Positions 1-8,482 of a stretch of DNA of 64,000 nucleotides are shown piece after piece. A model generated the notes under the pieces. It was not told the origin of the DNA. It saw only the letters and a program-made list of their open reading frames with translations, and did no database searches. Numbering within the stretch: position 1 is the first letter of the stretch; every line of letters begins with the position of its first letter. This stretch comes from JAKALD01 sp963817785 (lineage in GTDB: Bacteria; Pseudomonadota; Gammaproteobacteria; Burkholderiales; SG8-39): NCBI GenBank assembly GCA_963817785.1, contig CAWFPL010000002.1, forward strand, positions 744,001-808,000, given 5' to 3'. A program made the translations under genes and the position numbers.

Positions 1-201
1 TCGCTGATCAAGACCGGCAGTCCGGTGCGCGAGTACGACGGCAGGGTGTACTGCTTCATCGAAGCGGGGCTCGATCGCGCCACTTACAACTCCTTCGATT
101 ACGTCAATCTGCCGGATCTCAAGCCCGCCACCAAGTCGGTCCACTGGTTCAAGGTCGCCTACAACCAGATGTACTGGACCAGCGTGCGCGGCCTACTTTG
201 A
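1..201 (+). CDS. C-terminal end of a sulfide:quinone reductase-like FAD flavoprotein (partial)
   Basis: The reading frame is open from the first base of the window and stops at 199-201, leaving 66 C-terminal residues. They include EYDGRVYCFIEAG and KSVHWFKVAYNQMYW, which resembles the tail of NAD(P)/FAD-dependent oxidoreductases of the sulfide:quinone reductase group, where a hydrophobic/aromatic C-terminal helix inserts in the membrane. The FAD-binding part lies outside the window. The downstream DUF1641 gene, 10 bases away, supports the call because DUF1641 genes commonly sit beside SQR-like flavoproteins. If correct, it would pass electrons from sulfide or a related donor to quinone at the cytoplasmic membrane. 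The exact substrate cannot be told from this fragment. Confidence 0.55.
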   Translation, partial: SLIKTGSPVREYDGRVYCFIEAGLDRATYNSFDYVNLPDLKPATKSVHWFKVAYNQMYWTSVRGLL

Positions 202-211
202 GAGCGCCATC

Positions 212-646
212 ATGAGCACGCAGACCGAAAAGACCTTCGCCGCCTCTTCCGTCGACGCCGGCGGCCCCTTGCGTGAGCTCGCGGAGCTCGCGGCGCTCAT
301 CGCCTCGGCCCGCGACGCGATGTCGGACGAGATCGTCGCCCGACTCGCGCGCGCGGCGAGCGAAGGCGTCACGCTGCTCGATCGGCTCACCCGCAACGAG
401 GGACTGATGCGCCTGCTCCAGGTACTCGATCGTCCGGAGGCTCAGCACCTTCTGATCGGACTGTCCAGGGCGCTCAGCCAGATGAGCCGCGAGGTTGCCG
501 GGGCGCCTCCGGCGCCCGGCGGCATCGCCGGGCTGTGGCGCCTTGCCCGCGAGCCGGGCACTCAGGAAGCCCTGCGGTCGCTGTCTGTGCTCGGGCAATA
601 CTGGAGCGAGAGCATGCGCGATCTGGAGCACCGCTCGGGGCGCTAG
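212..646 (+). CDS. DUF1641 domain protein, partner of SQR-like flavoprotein
   Basis: This 144-residue protein is soluble-looking and mostly helical. It has an Ala/Arg/Leu-rich repeat-like pattern (EGVTLLDRLTRNEGLMRLLQ) typical of DUF1641 proteins. The family has no established biochemical role but is repeatedly encoded next to FAD/NAD-dependent sulfide:quinone reductase-like enzymes. Here the ATG lies 10 bases after the flavoprotein stop, so the two are almost certainly co-transcribed. The fragment GGIAGLWRLAREPGTQEALRS near residue 110 matches the conserved family core. A role as accessory or membrane-recruitment subunit is inference. Confidence 0.7.
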   Translation: MSTQTEKTFAASSVDAGGPLRELAELAALIASARDAMSDEIVARLARAASEGVTLLDRLTRNEGLMRLLQVLDRPEAQHLLIGLSRALSQMSREVAGAPPAPGGIAGLWRLAREPGTQEALRSLSVLGQYWSESMRDLEHRSGR

Positions 647-692
647 GCGCCGCGCCCGGCGCGTGCCGGGCTTCGCCTCGGGCCGCCGTCGG

Positions 693-1325
693 TCAGCGCC
701 AGGAGGCGCGGCCCGCGGCGCCCGCGGGATCAGAGCGATGAGCGTGCCGGTGATGGATGTCCGGATAGCGCGCGTGCGAGTGGGCGATTGCCTCGTGCCG
801 ATGGGTGTGCGCACGAGGCTCGCGTCCGTCCCAAGGGAAGTCGTGCTCGTGCCGGTGGTGCGCGTCATGCACGTGACGATGATCGTGACGCATCGCAGAA
901 TGGGAGTGAAAGTGGGCGTGCCGCTCGCTGAGATGCAGATACACGCCCGCCGCCATCAGAGCTGCCGCGGGCCAGAACAAGGGTTCCACGCTCTCGCGGA
1001 ACGCGGTGACCGCGATGACCGCGCCGACGAAAGGAGCGGTGGAAAAGTACGCCGCCGTCCGCGCCGTACCTGCGATTCCGCCGAACGCGATTGCGGCGAG
1101 CAGCTGCGGCCATTCCCGTGCCGACATCCGGGAGCCGCGCCATCCGCGGTCGCGGGCGAGCCGCAGCGCGGCCAGCCCGACTCCGCTGCCCGCGTACAGC
1201 AGCCCCGCGAGCATCACCGGCGCGATGCTGCCGCTGAGCTGCTTGGCGAAGCGCGTGCTCGCGCCGAACAGCAATGCCGCGCCGGCGACCGACAGCAGCG
1301 GCAGCGGGATGCTGGCGAGGTTCAT
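693..1325 (-). CDS. EamA/DMT-family transporter with apparent in-frame internal deletion, His-rich tail
   Basis: The 210-residue product starts like a drug/metabolite transporter (SVAGAALLFGASTRFAKQL, then GLLYAGSGVGLAALRL). It ends like the last two helices of the same family (TARTAAYFSTAPFVGAVIAV, LMAAGVYLHLSERH) followed by a histidine-rich tail with several HxHxH runs. DMT proteins of this His-tailed kind are normally about 300-340 residues with ten helices. Here the third helix region (LLAAIAFGGIAG) runs straight into the TARTAAYFS segment, so about 110-130 middle residues seem to be missing without loss of frame. The start overlaps the phzF-like stop by ATGA. The protein may be non-functional or a half-size variant. 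Confidence 0.75.
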   Translation of the reverse strand: MNLASIPLPLLSVAGAALLFGASTRFAKQLSGSIAPVMLAGLLYAGSGVGLAALRLARDRGWRGSRMSAREWPQLLAAIAFGGIAGTARTAAYFSTAPFVGAVIAVTAFRESVEPLFWPAAALMAAGVYLHLSERHAHFHSHSAMRHDHRHVHDAHHRHEHDFPWDGREPRAHTHRHEAIAHSHARYPDIHHRHAHRSDPAGAAGRASWR

Positions 1326-2230
1326 GGCGCGTCGCGCCCCTGCTGGAGCAGCTCTCCGCGCATGGTCGGGATGACGAGTCCGCCGACGCTTACTTCACGG
1401 ATTCCGCCGTTCATCCGGGCGCGCAACCTGAGCACGGATGGCCGCCCCAATTCGTGTCCCTGCTCGATCCTCAGGGACATCTCGGGCCCGCCGACCAGGC
1501 GGTGCTCCAGCAGATAGGTGCCGAGAAGCGCGGCGCCGAACCCGGTCGCCGGGTCCTCGCGCACGCCGCGGGCCTCGAAAAAGAACCGCGCGCTCACGTC
1601 GTTCCGCGGGTCAACGGCCTCGCGGCAGAATAGATAGACGAGTGGCGGGAATCCCTCGGCGGCGATCGAGGCGAATGCCTCGAGGTCGAGGCGGCTACGC
1701 CGGAGCGTCTCGAGGCTTCTGACCGGAACGATGACCGCCGAGGCGGCCGCCGAGACCTGCTGCACCGGAGCGGATGGATCGATTTCCTCCGCCGTGATTC
1801 CGAGGGCAGCGGCGATGCGCGCTCGCGCGCAGGCCGCGCCGAGGCGTGCGGGCGGGCCGACGAACCAGGCCAGCTCCCCCGGCGGCGAAGCGCAAGGCTC
1901 GAACCGGACTCGCGCCTGGACCGTCGCCAGGTCGAGCAACACCGAGTGGGCGGGCTCCTGCGAGACGTGGTGGCGGATCACCCAGGCGGTGCCGAGGACC
2001 GGGTGGCCGGCGAAGGCGATCTCGCGTGCCGGCGTGAAGATGCGCACGCGGTATCCGCCGTCGGGGTCGCGCTTCGGCGCCACGAAGGTCGTCTCAGAGA
2101 AGTTCATCTCGGCTGCGATCTGCTGCATCGCCCCGTTCGACAGGCCGTCGACGCCGATCACGACCGCGAGCTGATTGCCCGCGTAAGGCCGTTCGGCGAA
2201 GACGTCCACGACGTAGTAGGGATGTGTCAA
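1322..2230 (-). CDS. PhzF family phenazine biosynthesis-like isomerase
   Basis: This 302-residue protein has the diaminopimelate-epimerase-like fold of PhzF. The N-terminus VVDVFAERPYAGNQLAVV and the MNFSETTFV motif, which carries the conserved catalytic glutamate (about residue 46), are visible. The second half has DPATGFGAALLGTYL. Length matches the family (about 260-300). Most PhzF homologues outside phenazine operons have unknown substrates, and no other phz genes are present, so phenazine synthesis should not be inferred. It is translationally coupled (ATGA) to the shortened EamA transporter downstream. Confidence 0.88.
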   Translation of the reverse strand: MTHPYYVVDVFAERPYAGNQLAVVIGVDGLSNGAMQQIAAEMNFSETTFVAPKRDPDGGYRVRIFTPAREIAFAGHPVLGTAWVIRHHVSQEPAHSVLLDLATVQARVRFEPCASPPGELAWFVGPPARLGAACARARIAAALGITAEEIDPSAPVQQVSAAASAVIVPVRSLETLRRSRLDLEAFASIAAEGFPPLVYLFCREAVDPRNDVSARFFFEARGVREDPATGFGAALLGTYLLEHRLVGGPEMSLRIEQGHELGRPSVLRLRARMNGGIREVSVGGLVIPTMRGELLQQGRDAP

Positions 2231-2320
2231 ATCCGGCCACCCTCCGGAACAAGCGTGCAGCGTCGATGGGCCCGCGGCTACCGATTCTAGCCTTGCCCCA
2301 GCGCGATCGTCGCCCGAATT

Positions 2321-3469
2321 TCAGAACAGCGCCAGCTGGCCCGGGTTCACGGGCGGAGGCGGGGGCGGCCGGAAGAGCGAGCAGTCGAGCTCGCGCCGGG
2401 CGCGCTGGCCGCGCTCGTCGCCGTTCAACCCGAGCCGCTTGCAGGCGATCGCGAAGCGCCGCGCCGCCAGCTCGGCATAGTTGCCGCTGCCTGTCATCCG
2501 GTGCCCGAAGCGCGGATCGTTGTCGCGCCCGCTGCGGATCTGGCGAACGACGCTCATGACATGCTCCGCGCGCTGCGGGTAGTGGGCGGCGAGCCATTCA
2601 CGGAACAGGATCTTCAGCTCGTTCGGCAGGCGCAGCATCTGATAGCCGGCCATGCTCGCGCCGGCCGAGCGCGCCGCCTCGAGCACCTCCTCGATCGAGC
2701 TGTCGTTGAGCGCCGGGATGACCGGGGCCACCATCACGCCGCAGGGTACCCCTGCCGCCGCGAGGGCGCGCAGGGTGTCCATGCGCCGCTGCGGGTTCGC
2801 GGCGCGCGGCTCCATCCTGCGCGCGAGCACCCGATCGAGCGTGGTGATGCTCACGAACACCTTGGCGAGCCCTTCGCGCGCCATCGGTGCGAGCAAGTCG
2901 AGGTCGCGCTCCACCAGCGCCGACTTGGTGACGATGGTGAGGGGGTGGCGGCACTCGGCCAGCAGCTCGATCGCGGCGCGCGTGATGCGGTAGCGCCGCT
3001 CGATCGGCTGGTAGCAGTCGGTGTTGGCGCCGAAGGCGATCGGCGAGCAGCGGTAGCCCGGCTTGGCCAGCTCCGCACGCAGCCGCTCGGCCGCGTTCGT
3101 CTTGGCGAACAGCCGGGTCTCGAAATCGAGACCGGGCGAGAGCTCGAGGTAGGCGTGGCTCGGCCGCGCGTAGCAGTAGATGCAGCCGTGCTCGCAGCCC
3201 CGGTAGGTGTTGATCGACTGCTCGAACGGTATGTCGGGGGAGTCGTTGCGCGCGATGATCGAGCGCGCCCGCTCCTCGGTGACCGTGGTCGCGAGCGGCT
3301 CCGTGGACGAGTCCTCGGCTGTCCAGCCGTCGTCGCAGGGTTCTCTCGCATCCTGCTCGAATCGGCCCGGGAGGAACGACAGCGCACCGCGCGACTTGTG
3401 CGCGCGTTCCGGGCGTGCCGCCGGCAACGCCACGCTCCGAGTTTCGTTTTTGTCGTCGCTGCGCATCAT
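2321..3469 (-). CDS. PA0069-family radical SAM protein (Rv2578c-like)
   Basis: The product is about 382 residues from the ATG at 3469; a second ATG follows directly at 3466. The radical SAM cluster motif appears as RGCEHGCIYCYARPSH (CxxxCxxC), preceded by EQSINTY. Further on are IAFGANTDCYQP and LTIVTKSALVERDLDLL, typical of this SplB-related family. The C-terminus ends in a proline run and PGQLALF. The frame stays open upstream into the region of the divergent MFS gene, but homologues start shortly before the conserved GRFEQDAREPCDDGW segment, so the start near 3466/3469 is preferred. It should bind a 4Fe-4S cluster and SAM; its substrate is unknown. Confidence 0.85.
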   Translation of the reverse strand: MMRSDDKNETRSVALPAARPERAHKSRGALSFLPGRFEQDAREPCDDGWTAEDSSTEPLATTVTEERARSIIARNDSPDIPFEQSINTYRGCEHGCIYCYARPSHAYLELSPGLDFETRLFAKTNAAERLRAELAKPGYRCSPIAFGANTDCYQPIERRYRITRAAIELLAECRHPLTIVTKSALVERDLDLLAPMAREGLAKVFVSITTLDRVLARRMEPRAANPQRRMDTLRALAAAGVPCGVMVAPVIPALNDSSIEEVLEAARSAGASMAGYQMLRLPNELKILFREWLAAHYPQRAEHVMSVVRQIRSGRDNDPRFGHRMTGSGNYAELAARRFAIACKRLGLNGDERGQRARRELDCSLFRPPPPPPVNPGQLALF

Positions 3470-3527
3470 CGTGCCCGGTAGAATGCCCGCTCCCGCTGTA
3501 CTCACCCGGTTCCTCGATACTGTACAA

Positions 3528-4712
3528 ATGAACAGCACCCGGCGCAACATTGCGCTGCTCTCCGCCTGCCAGGCGATGCTGCTCGGCAACAACTCGACCC
3601 TGGCCGCGATCAACGGCCTGGCCGGGCTGGCGCTCGCGCCGTACCGGTCGCTCGCCACGCTGCCGGTAACCTGCTGGGTGCTGGGCGCCGCGCTCACCAC
3701 CATGCCGGCTTCGCTCTACATGAGGCGGGTCGGCAGGCAGAAGGGATTGATGCGCGCGACCGCGTTTGTCATGGTGGGAGCACTCATCTGCGCGACCGCG
3801 ATCTGGCTGCAGAGCTTCGCGCTGCTGTGCCTCGGCACGCTGGTTCTGGGCTGCTTCACCGCCTTCGGGCACTACTATCGCTTCGCCGCGGTCGATGCCG
3901 CGAAGCCCGAGTTCCGCGCCACCGCGATCTCGCTGGTGCTCGCCGGCGGGCTGGTCGGGGGATTCCTCGGGCCGACCATCAGCCGCGTCACGGTCGACCT
4001 GCTCGCGCCCAAGTTCCTCGCTGCCTACCTCGCGCTGATCGTCTTCGCGCTGGTGACCCTGGCGCTGCTGAGCTTCATCCGCATTCCGGCAGTGCTCGAG
4101 AGCACGCGTGCGCCGAGTGGCCGGCCCTTGAGGAAGCTCGCTGCGCAGCCCAAGTTCGTCGTTGCGGTGATGGCCGGGGCGATCGGCTACGGCGTGATGA
4201 ACTTCCTCATGACCTCGACCCCGATTGCGATGGGCATTTGCGGCCATCCGTACGGCGCCGCAGCGTTCGTCATCTCCTCGCACGTGGTCGCCATGTACTT
4301 GCCGTCGTTCTTTACCGGCGGCCTGATTCGACGCTTCGGCGTGCTGCGGGTGATGCTGGCGGGAACCGCGCTCGACCTGGTCTCGATCGCCATCGCGCTC
4401 TCGGGCATTGCCGTGCCGTACTTCTGGGGTTCGCTGGTGCTGCTCGGCGTGGGCTGGAACTTTCTGTACATCGGCGGCACCACGCTGCTCACCGAGACCT
4501 ACCGGCCGGAGGAGATGGCCAAGGCGCAGGGCACGAACGACTTCACCATTTTTACCATACAGGTACTGTCGTCGTTCTCCTCGGGGGTGATCGTCACCAA
4601 CGCCGGCTGGGAACAGGTGAACCTCTCGGCGCTGCCGCTGGTGGTCGTGGTGATCGTCGCCATCGGTTGGCTCGCGCTGCGCCAGCGCGCCAGCCGCGCC
4701 GCACCCGCCTAG
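3528..4712 (+). CDS. MFS transporter
   Basis: The 394-residue integral membrane protein has about 12 hydrophobic helices. The start is the ATG at 3528 (MNSTRRNIALLSACQAMLLG), because the open frame further upstream overlaps the divergent radical SAM gene and is not hydrophobic. The loop after helix 2 has MRRVGRQKG, matching the MFS motif-A position, and the second half begins near FVVAVMAGAIGYGVMNFLM. The stop lies 3 bases before the next gene, so it is in operon with the PLP enzyme. The substrate cannot be assigned; it could move an amino acid or amino-acid derivative, given that neighbour. Confidence 0.88.
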   Translation: MNSTRRNIALLSACQAMLLGNNSTLAAINGLAGLALAPYRSLATLPVTCWVLGAALTTMPASLYMRRVGRQKGLMRATAFVMVGALICATAIWLQSFALLCLGTLVLGCFTAFGHYYRFAAVDAAKPEFRATAISLVLAGGLVGGFLGPTISRVTVDLLAPKFLAAYLALIVFALVTLALLSFIRIPAVLESTRAPSGRPLRKLAAQPKFVVAVMAGAIGYGVMNFLMTSTPIAMGICGHPYGAAAFVISSHVVAMYLPSFFTGGLIRRFGVLRVMLAGTALDLVSIAIALSGIAVPYFWGSLVLLGVGWNFLYIGGTTLLTETYRPEEMAKAQGTNDFTIFTIQVLSSFSSGVIVTNAGWEQVNLSALPLVVVVIVAIGWLALRQRASRAAPA

Positions 4713-4715
4713 ACA

Positions 4716-5828
4716 ATGCGCCCGCCGGCAAGCCTCGGCATGCGGCTCGAGCAGGTCGATACGCCGGCGCTCGTGCTCGAGCTCGATGCCTTCGAGCGCA
4801 ACCTCAAGCTGATGGCCGCGGCGGTCGCCGGGCGCGGCGTGCGCCTGCGCCCGCACGCCAAGACCCACAAGTGCCCCGAGATCGCCAGGCGCCAGCTGCT
4901 GGCCGGCGCGCTCGGCGTGTGCTGCCAGAAGGTCTCGGAGGCCGAAGCGATGGTCGAAGGCGGCATCGCCGACGTGCTGGTGTCGAACGAGGTGGTCGGC
5001 GCGCCGAAGCTGGAGCGGCTGGCCGCGCTCGCCGGGCGCGCCAGGATCGGCGTGTGCGTGGACGACGCGGCGAACGTGCGCGCGCTGCAGGCCGCCGCGC
5101 AGGCAGCCGGCGCGTCGCTCGACGTGTATGTGGAGATCGACGTCGGCGCGGGGCGCTGCGGCGTGCCGCCGGGCGAGCCGGCGCTGCTGCTGGCGCGCGA
5201 GGTCGCGCGCAGCGCGCCGCTGCGCTTCGCGGGGCTGCAGGCCTACCACGGTCCGGCGCAGCACCTGCGCTCGGCGGGCGATCGCCGCGCGGCGATCGCC
5301 CGCGCTGCCCAGGCCGCGCACCAGAGCCGCAGGCTGATCGAGAGCGCGGGCGTGGCGTGCCCGGTGGTGACCGGCGCCGGCAGCGGCAGCTTCCCGTACG
5401 AGATCGAATCGGGTACCTACGACGAGATCCAGCCCGGCTCCTACGTCTTCATGGATGCCGACTACGCGAGAAACGAGTGGCCGGCGCCGCTGCCGCGCTT
5501 CGATCACGCGCTGTTCGTTCTCGGCACGGTGATGAGCCGGCCGAGCGCGCAGCGCGCGGTGCTGGACGCCGGCCTCAAGGCCTCGAGCGTGGATTCGGGG
5601 CTGCCGGTCGTGTGGGAGCGCCCGGGGCTGCGCTACGCGCGCGCCTCCGACGAGCACGGCGTGCTCGAGATCGGGGCGGGCGCACCGGCGCCGGCGCTCG
5701 GCGACAAGCTGCTGCTCGTGCCCGGCCACTGCGATCCCACCGTGAACATGCACGACTGGTACGTGTGCGTGCGCCACGGCGTGGTCGAGGCGCTGTGGCC
5801 GATCACGGCGCGCGGCGCCGGGTACTGA
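4716..5828 (+). CDS. DSD1-family PLP enzyme (D-threonine aldolase / D-serine dehydratase-like)
   Basis: The product is 370 residues. A fold-type III (alanine racemase-like) barrel domain comes first: TPALVLELDAFERNL, then RPHAKTHKCPEIA with the PLP-binding lysine at about residue 51, and ADVLVSNEVVG. The C-terminal beta domain ends with PGHCDPTVNMHDWYV, the His-x-Asp/Cys metal site of the D-threonine aldolase/D-serine dehydratase group. The likely reaction is cleavage or dehydration of a D-3-hydroxyamino acid using PLP and a divalent metal. It sits between two MFS genes with only 3 and 10 bases of spacing, suggesting a D-amino-acid uptake/utilisation operon. An internal ATG at 4740 (MRLEQVDTPALV) is an alternative start. 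Confidence 0.85.
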   Translation: MRPPASLGMRLEQVDTPALVLELDAFERNLKLMAAAVAGRGVRLRPHAKTHKCPEIARRQLLAGALGVCCQKVSEAEAMVEGGIADVLVSNEVVGAPKLERLAALAGRARIGVCVDDAANVRALQAAAQAAGASLDVYVEIDVGAGRCGVPPGEPALLLAREVARSAPLRFAGLQAYHGPAQHLRSAGDRRAAIARAAQAAHQSRRLIESAGVACPVVTGAGSGSFPYEIESGTYDEIQPGSYVFMDADYARNEWPAPLPRFDHALFVLGTVMSRPSAQRAVLDAGLKASSVDSGLPVVWERPGLRYARASDEHGVLEIGAGAPAPALGDKLLLVPGHCDPTVNMHDWYVCVRHGVVEALWPITARGAGY

Positions 5829-5838
5829 GCGCGCCCGC

Positions 5839-7044
5839 ATGCGGCGCGTGTTCTACGGCTGGGTGGTAGTCGCCGCGGCGTTCACGCTGATGTTCGTCGG
5901 CTTCGGCGCTGCGTACTCGTTCGCCGCCTTCTTTGCGGCGTTCCAGTCGGAGTTCTCCGCCTCGCGCGGCCACGTGTCGCTGCTGTTCTCGGTGGCCGCG
6001 TTCCTGTGGTTCTCGCTCGGGGCGCCCGGCGGCCTGCTCGCCGATCGCCTCGGCCCGCGGCGCGTCGCGCTGGCCGGAGTGGCCTGCCTGGTGGCCGCGC
6101 TTGCGTTCGCCAGCATCGCGCGCTCGATCGAGGCGCTTTATCTCACCTACAGCATCGGCATCGGGGTCGGCGTCGGCCTGACCTACGTGCCCTCGGTCGG
6201 GGCGGTGCAGCCCTGGTTCACGAGGAACCGCGCCTTCGCCTCGGGACTCGCAGTGGCCGGCATCGGGGCGGGCAACTTTCTGGTGCCGCTGCTCGCCACG
6301 TGGTTCATCGGCCTGTTCGGGTGGCGCAGCGCCTACCAGGCGCTGGCGCTGCTCGTGCTCGTGCTGGGCGGGGCCGCGGCGCTCGCGATCGACGACGATC
6401 CCGCGCGCCACGGCGCGCCGGGCGCCGCGCGTACCGAGCGTACGTCGCTCACCGGCGCCACGCTCGGCGAGGCGTTGCGCAGCCGGTCGTTCTGGCTGCT
6501 GTACGTCGCCGGTACGCTGGCTTGCGTCGGGCTGTTCGTGCCGATGGTTCATCTGGCGTCGTACGCGCAGGACGTCGGCTACAGCCGGGCCGAGGGCGTG
6601 GCTCTGGTCAGCCTCATCGGCCTGGGGAGCCTTGCCGGGCGCTTCACCATCGGCGCCGTCGCCGACCGCCTCGGGCGGCTGCCATCGCTGGCGCTGATGT
6701 ACGTCGGCCTGGGCGCCATGCTGGTGGTGTGGTCGCTCAGCACCGCCTATTCGATGCTGGCGCTGTTCGCGCTTCTGTTCGGCGCCTTCTACGGCGGCTT
6801 CGTCGCGCTGTCGCCGACGATCATGATGGACCTCTACGGCCCGCGCGCCGTGTCGGGCATCATCGGCGTGCTGTACACCGGACCGGGCATCGGCACGCTC
6901 GTCGGGCCGCCCCTCGCCGGCGCCGCGTTCGACGCGTTCGGCAGCTACCGCGCGCCGATCCTCGCCGGCGCGGCGCTGTCGTTCGTCGCCGTGGGCTTCG
7001 TGCTTGTGCTGATCCGGCGCACGCGCGCCGCGGCGCCGGCGTGA
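5839..7044 (+). CDS. MFS transporter, oxalate/formate antiporter (OFA)-like
   Basis: This 401-residue protein has 12 predicted helices, starting MRRVFYGWVVVAAAFTLMF, a typical N-terminus of OFA/monocarboxylate MFS members. GLLADRLGPRRVALAG is the MFS motif A. GVGVGLTYVPSVGAVQPWF is characteristic of the oxalate/formate-like group. A central cytosolic loop (DDDPARHGAPGAARTERT) separates the halves. Its stop overlaps the GTG of the next gene by GTGA, so they are translationally coupled. A monocarboxylate or related organic acid is the likely cargo, by family only. Confidence 0.88.
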   Translation: MRRVFYGWVVVAAAFTLMFVGFGAAYSFAAFFAAFQSEFSASRGHVSLLFSVAAFLWFSLGAPGGLLADRLGPRRVALAGVACLVAALAFASIARSIEALYLTYSIGIGVGVGLTYVPSVGAVQPWFTRNRAFASGLAVAGIGAGNFLVPLLATWFIGLFGWRSAYQALALLVLVLGGAAALAIDDDPARHGAPGAARTERTSLTGATLGEALRSRSFWLLYVAGTLACVGLFVPMVHLASYAQDVGYSRAEGVALVSLIGLGSLAGRFTIGAVADRLGRLPSLALMYVGLGAMLVVWSLSTAYSMLALFALLFGAFYGGFVALSPTIMMDLYGPRAVSGIIGVLYTGPGIGTLVGPPLAGAAFDAFGSYRAPILAGAALSFVAVGFVLVLIRRTRAAAPA

Positions 7045-7844
7045 AGCGCGCCGCGCGCGCCCTGGCGCAGCGGCTGCTGCGCCGCGGCCCCCAGGTCGCG
7101 GTCACCGAGGCGCACGGCGTGCGCAGCCTGCATATCGGGGGCGAGGCGATCCAGAGCGCCATGCGGCTCGACGACCCTGACGCGCTGGCGCTCGATTACA
7201 CGCGCTGCATGATGGCGTTCCTGCTCTTTCACCCCGAGCCGCGCGAGGCGCTGATGATCGGCCTGGGCGGCGGGTCGCTGGCGAAATTCTTTCATCGCCG
7301 GCTGCGCGCCGCGCGCGTACGCGCGATCGAGCTCGACCCGCGCGTCGTGGCGGCGGCGCGCGCGCATTTCGGGCTGCCGCCGGACGATGCGCGGCTGCGC
7401 GTCGAGATCGGCGACGGCGCGGAGGTCCTGGCGCCCGAGTGCTGCGACGTGCTGGTGGTGGACGGCTTCGACGACGGCGAGCAGGTGCCCCGGCTCGCGA
7501 GCCGGGACTTCTACGACGCCGCTTACCTCGCGCTCGCCGAGCCGGGCGTGCTGGTGGCCAATTTCATGAGCGACGACCCGCGGCTGGAGCGCTACCTCGA
7601 GCGCCTCGAGCGCGCGTTCGGCGGCGCGGTGCTGTGCCTGCCGGGGCTCGCGGATCCGAACCTGATCGCGTTCGCGCTGAAAGGTGCCCCCGCGCGCCTG
7701 CCCTGGGTGGCGCTGCGGGCGCGCGCCGCCGCGCTCGAGGCGCGCCTTGGGTTGCCTTTCGGGCGCTACGTCGGCGCGCTGCGACGCATGAACCGGCACA
7801 CCCCTCAGGACCTTATAATCGTGCAGCAAGGAGGCGAGCGATGA
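7041..7844 (+). CDS. Spermidine synthase-like (polyamine aminopropyltransferase fold) protein
   Basis: This 267-residue protein starts at a GTG overlapping the upstream MFS stop (GTGA). It has a Rossmann methyltransferase-like core with MIGLGGGSLAKFFHRR (SAM/dcSAM binding loop), ARVRAIELDPRVVAAAR (acidic residue after strand 2) and VLVVDGFDDGEQVP at the active-site aspartate position. Such short SpeE-like proteins are common in betaproteobacteria, and many are probably not true spermidine synthases. Polyamine synthesis is therefore only a possibility, and no speD or speA gene is nearby. The stop overlaps the next ATG (ATGA). Confidence 0.8.
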   Translation: MKRAARALAQRLLRRGPQVAVTEAHGVRSLHIGGEAIQSAMRLDDPDALALDYTRCMMAFLLFHPEPREALMIGLGGGSLAKFFHRRLRAARVRAIELDPRVVAAARAHFGLPPDDARLRVEIGDGAEVLAPECCDVLVVDGFDDGEQVPRLASRDFYDAAYLALAEPGVLVANFMSDDPRLERYLERLERAFGGAVLCLPGLADPNLIAFALKGAPARLPWVALRARAAALEARLGLPFGRYVGALRRMNRHTPQDLIIVQQGGER

Positions 7845-8470
7845 AACTGACCAGCACCAGCTTCAAGGACATGGGCGCGATCCCCGGGCGCTGCGCCTTC
7901 GCGGTGCCCGACGCCCAGAGCCACATCCGGCTGTCGGACAATCGCAATCCGCAGCTCGCGTGGGCCGGCCTTCCGGCCGGTACGCGCTCCCTGGCGCTCG
8001 TGTGCCACGACTACGACGTGCCTTCCAGGGCCGACGACGTGAACCAGGAGGGGCGCGCGATCCCGGCGAGCCTGCCGCGTGTGGACTTCTACCACTGGCT
8101 GCTGGTGGACCTGAAGCCCTTCGACGGGACGATCGCCGAGGGCGAGTTCTCCAACGGCATCACCGCACGCGGCAAGCCGGGGCCGCAAGCACCTCGCGGA
8201 GCGCGCCACGGTCTGAACGACTACACCGCCTGGTTCGCCGGCGACAAGGACATGGCGGGCAACTACTTCGGCTACGATGGACCTTGCCCGCCGTGGAACG
8301 ACACCATCGTGCACCATTACGTCTTCACCCTGTACGCGCTCGACGTCGAGAAGTGCCCCGTGAGTGGCGACTTCAGGGGGCCGGAGGTGCTGCGGGCGAT
8401 CGAGGGTCACGTCCTCGACAGCGCCCGGCTGACCGGCGTCTACGCGCTCAACCTGGCGGTGAAATTCTGA
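7841..8470 (+). CDS. YbhB/YbcL-type PEBP (Raf kinase inhibitor-like) protein
   Basis: The protein has 209 residues. A perfect ribosome binding site (AAGGAGG) lies 6 bases before the ATG. The PEBP signature is seen as LALVCHDYDVPSRAD near residue 50 and DFYHWLLVDL near residue 88, which together form the small-ligand pocket. Bacterial YbhB-like proteins are cytosolic and bind phosphorylated or anionic ligands; their physiological role is poorly defined. The insert GDKDMAGNYFGYDGPCPPWND matches the longer betaproteobacterial members. A TATAAT hexamer at 7814-7819, inside the end of the upstream gene, could give this gene its own promoter. Confidence 0.87.
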   Translation: MKLTSTSFKDMGAIPGRCAFAVPDAQSHIRLSDNRNPQLAWAGLPAGTRSLALVCHDYDVPSRADDVNQEGRAIPASLPRVDFYHWLLVDLKPFDGTIAEGEFSNGITARGKPGPQAPRGARHGLNDYTAWFAGDKDMAGNYFGYDGPCPPWNDTIVHHYVFTLYALDVEKCPVSGDFRGPEVLRAIEGHVLDSARLTGVYALNLAVKF

Positions 8471-8482
8471 GCCCCGCGTCCG

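Noticed and set aside
2598..5840. Very long minus-strand open frame opposite the radical SAM, MFS and PLP enzyme genes
   Set aside because: It is antisense to well-supported genes, is rich in Arg/His/Gly without domains, and arises from the high GC third-position bias.
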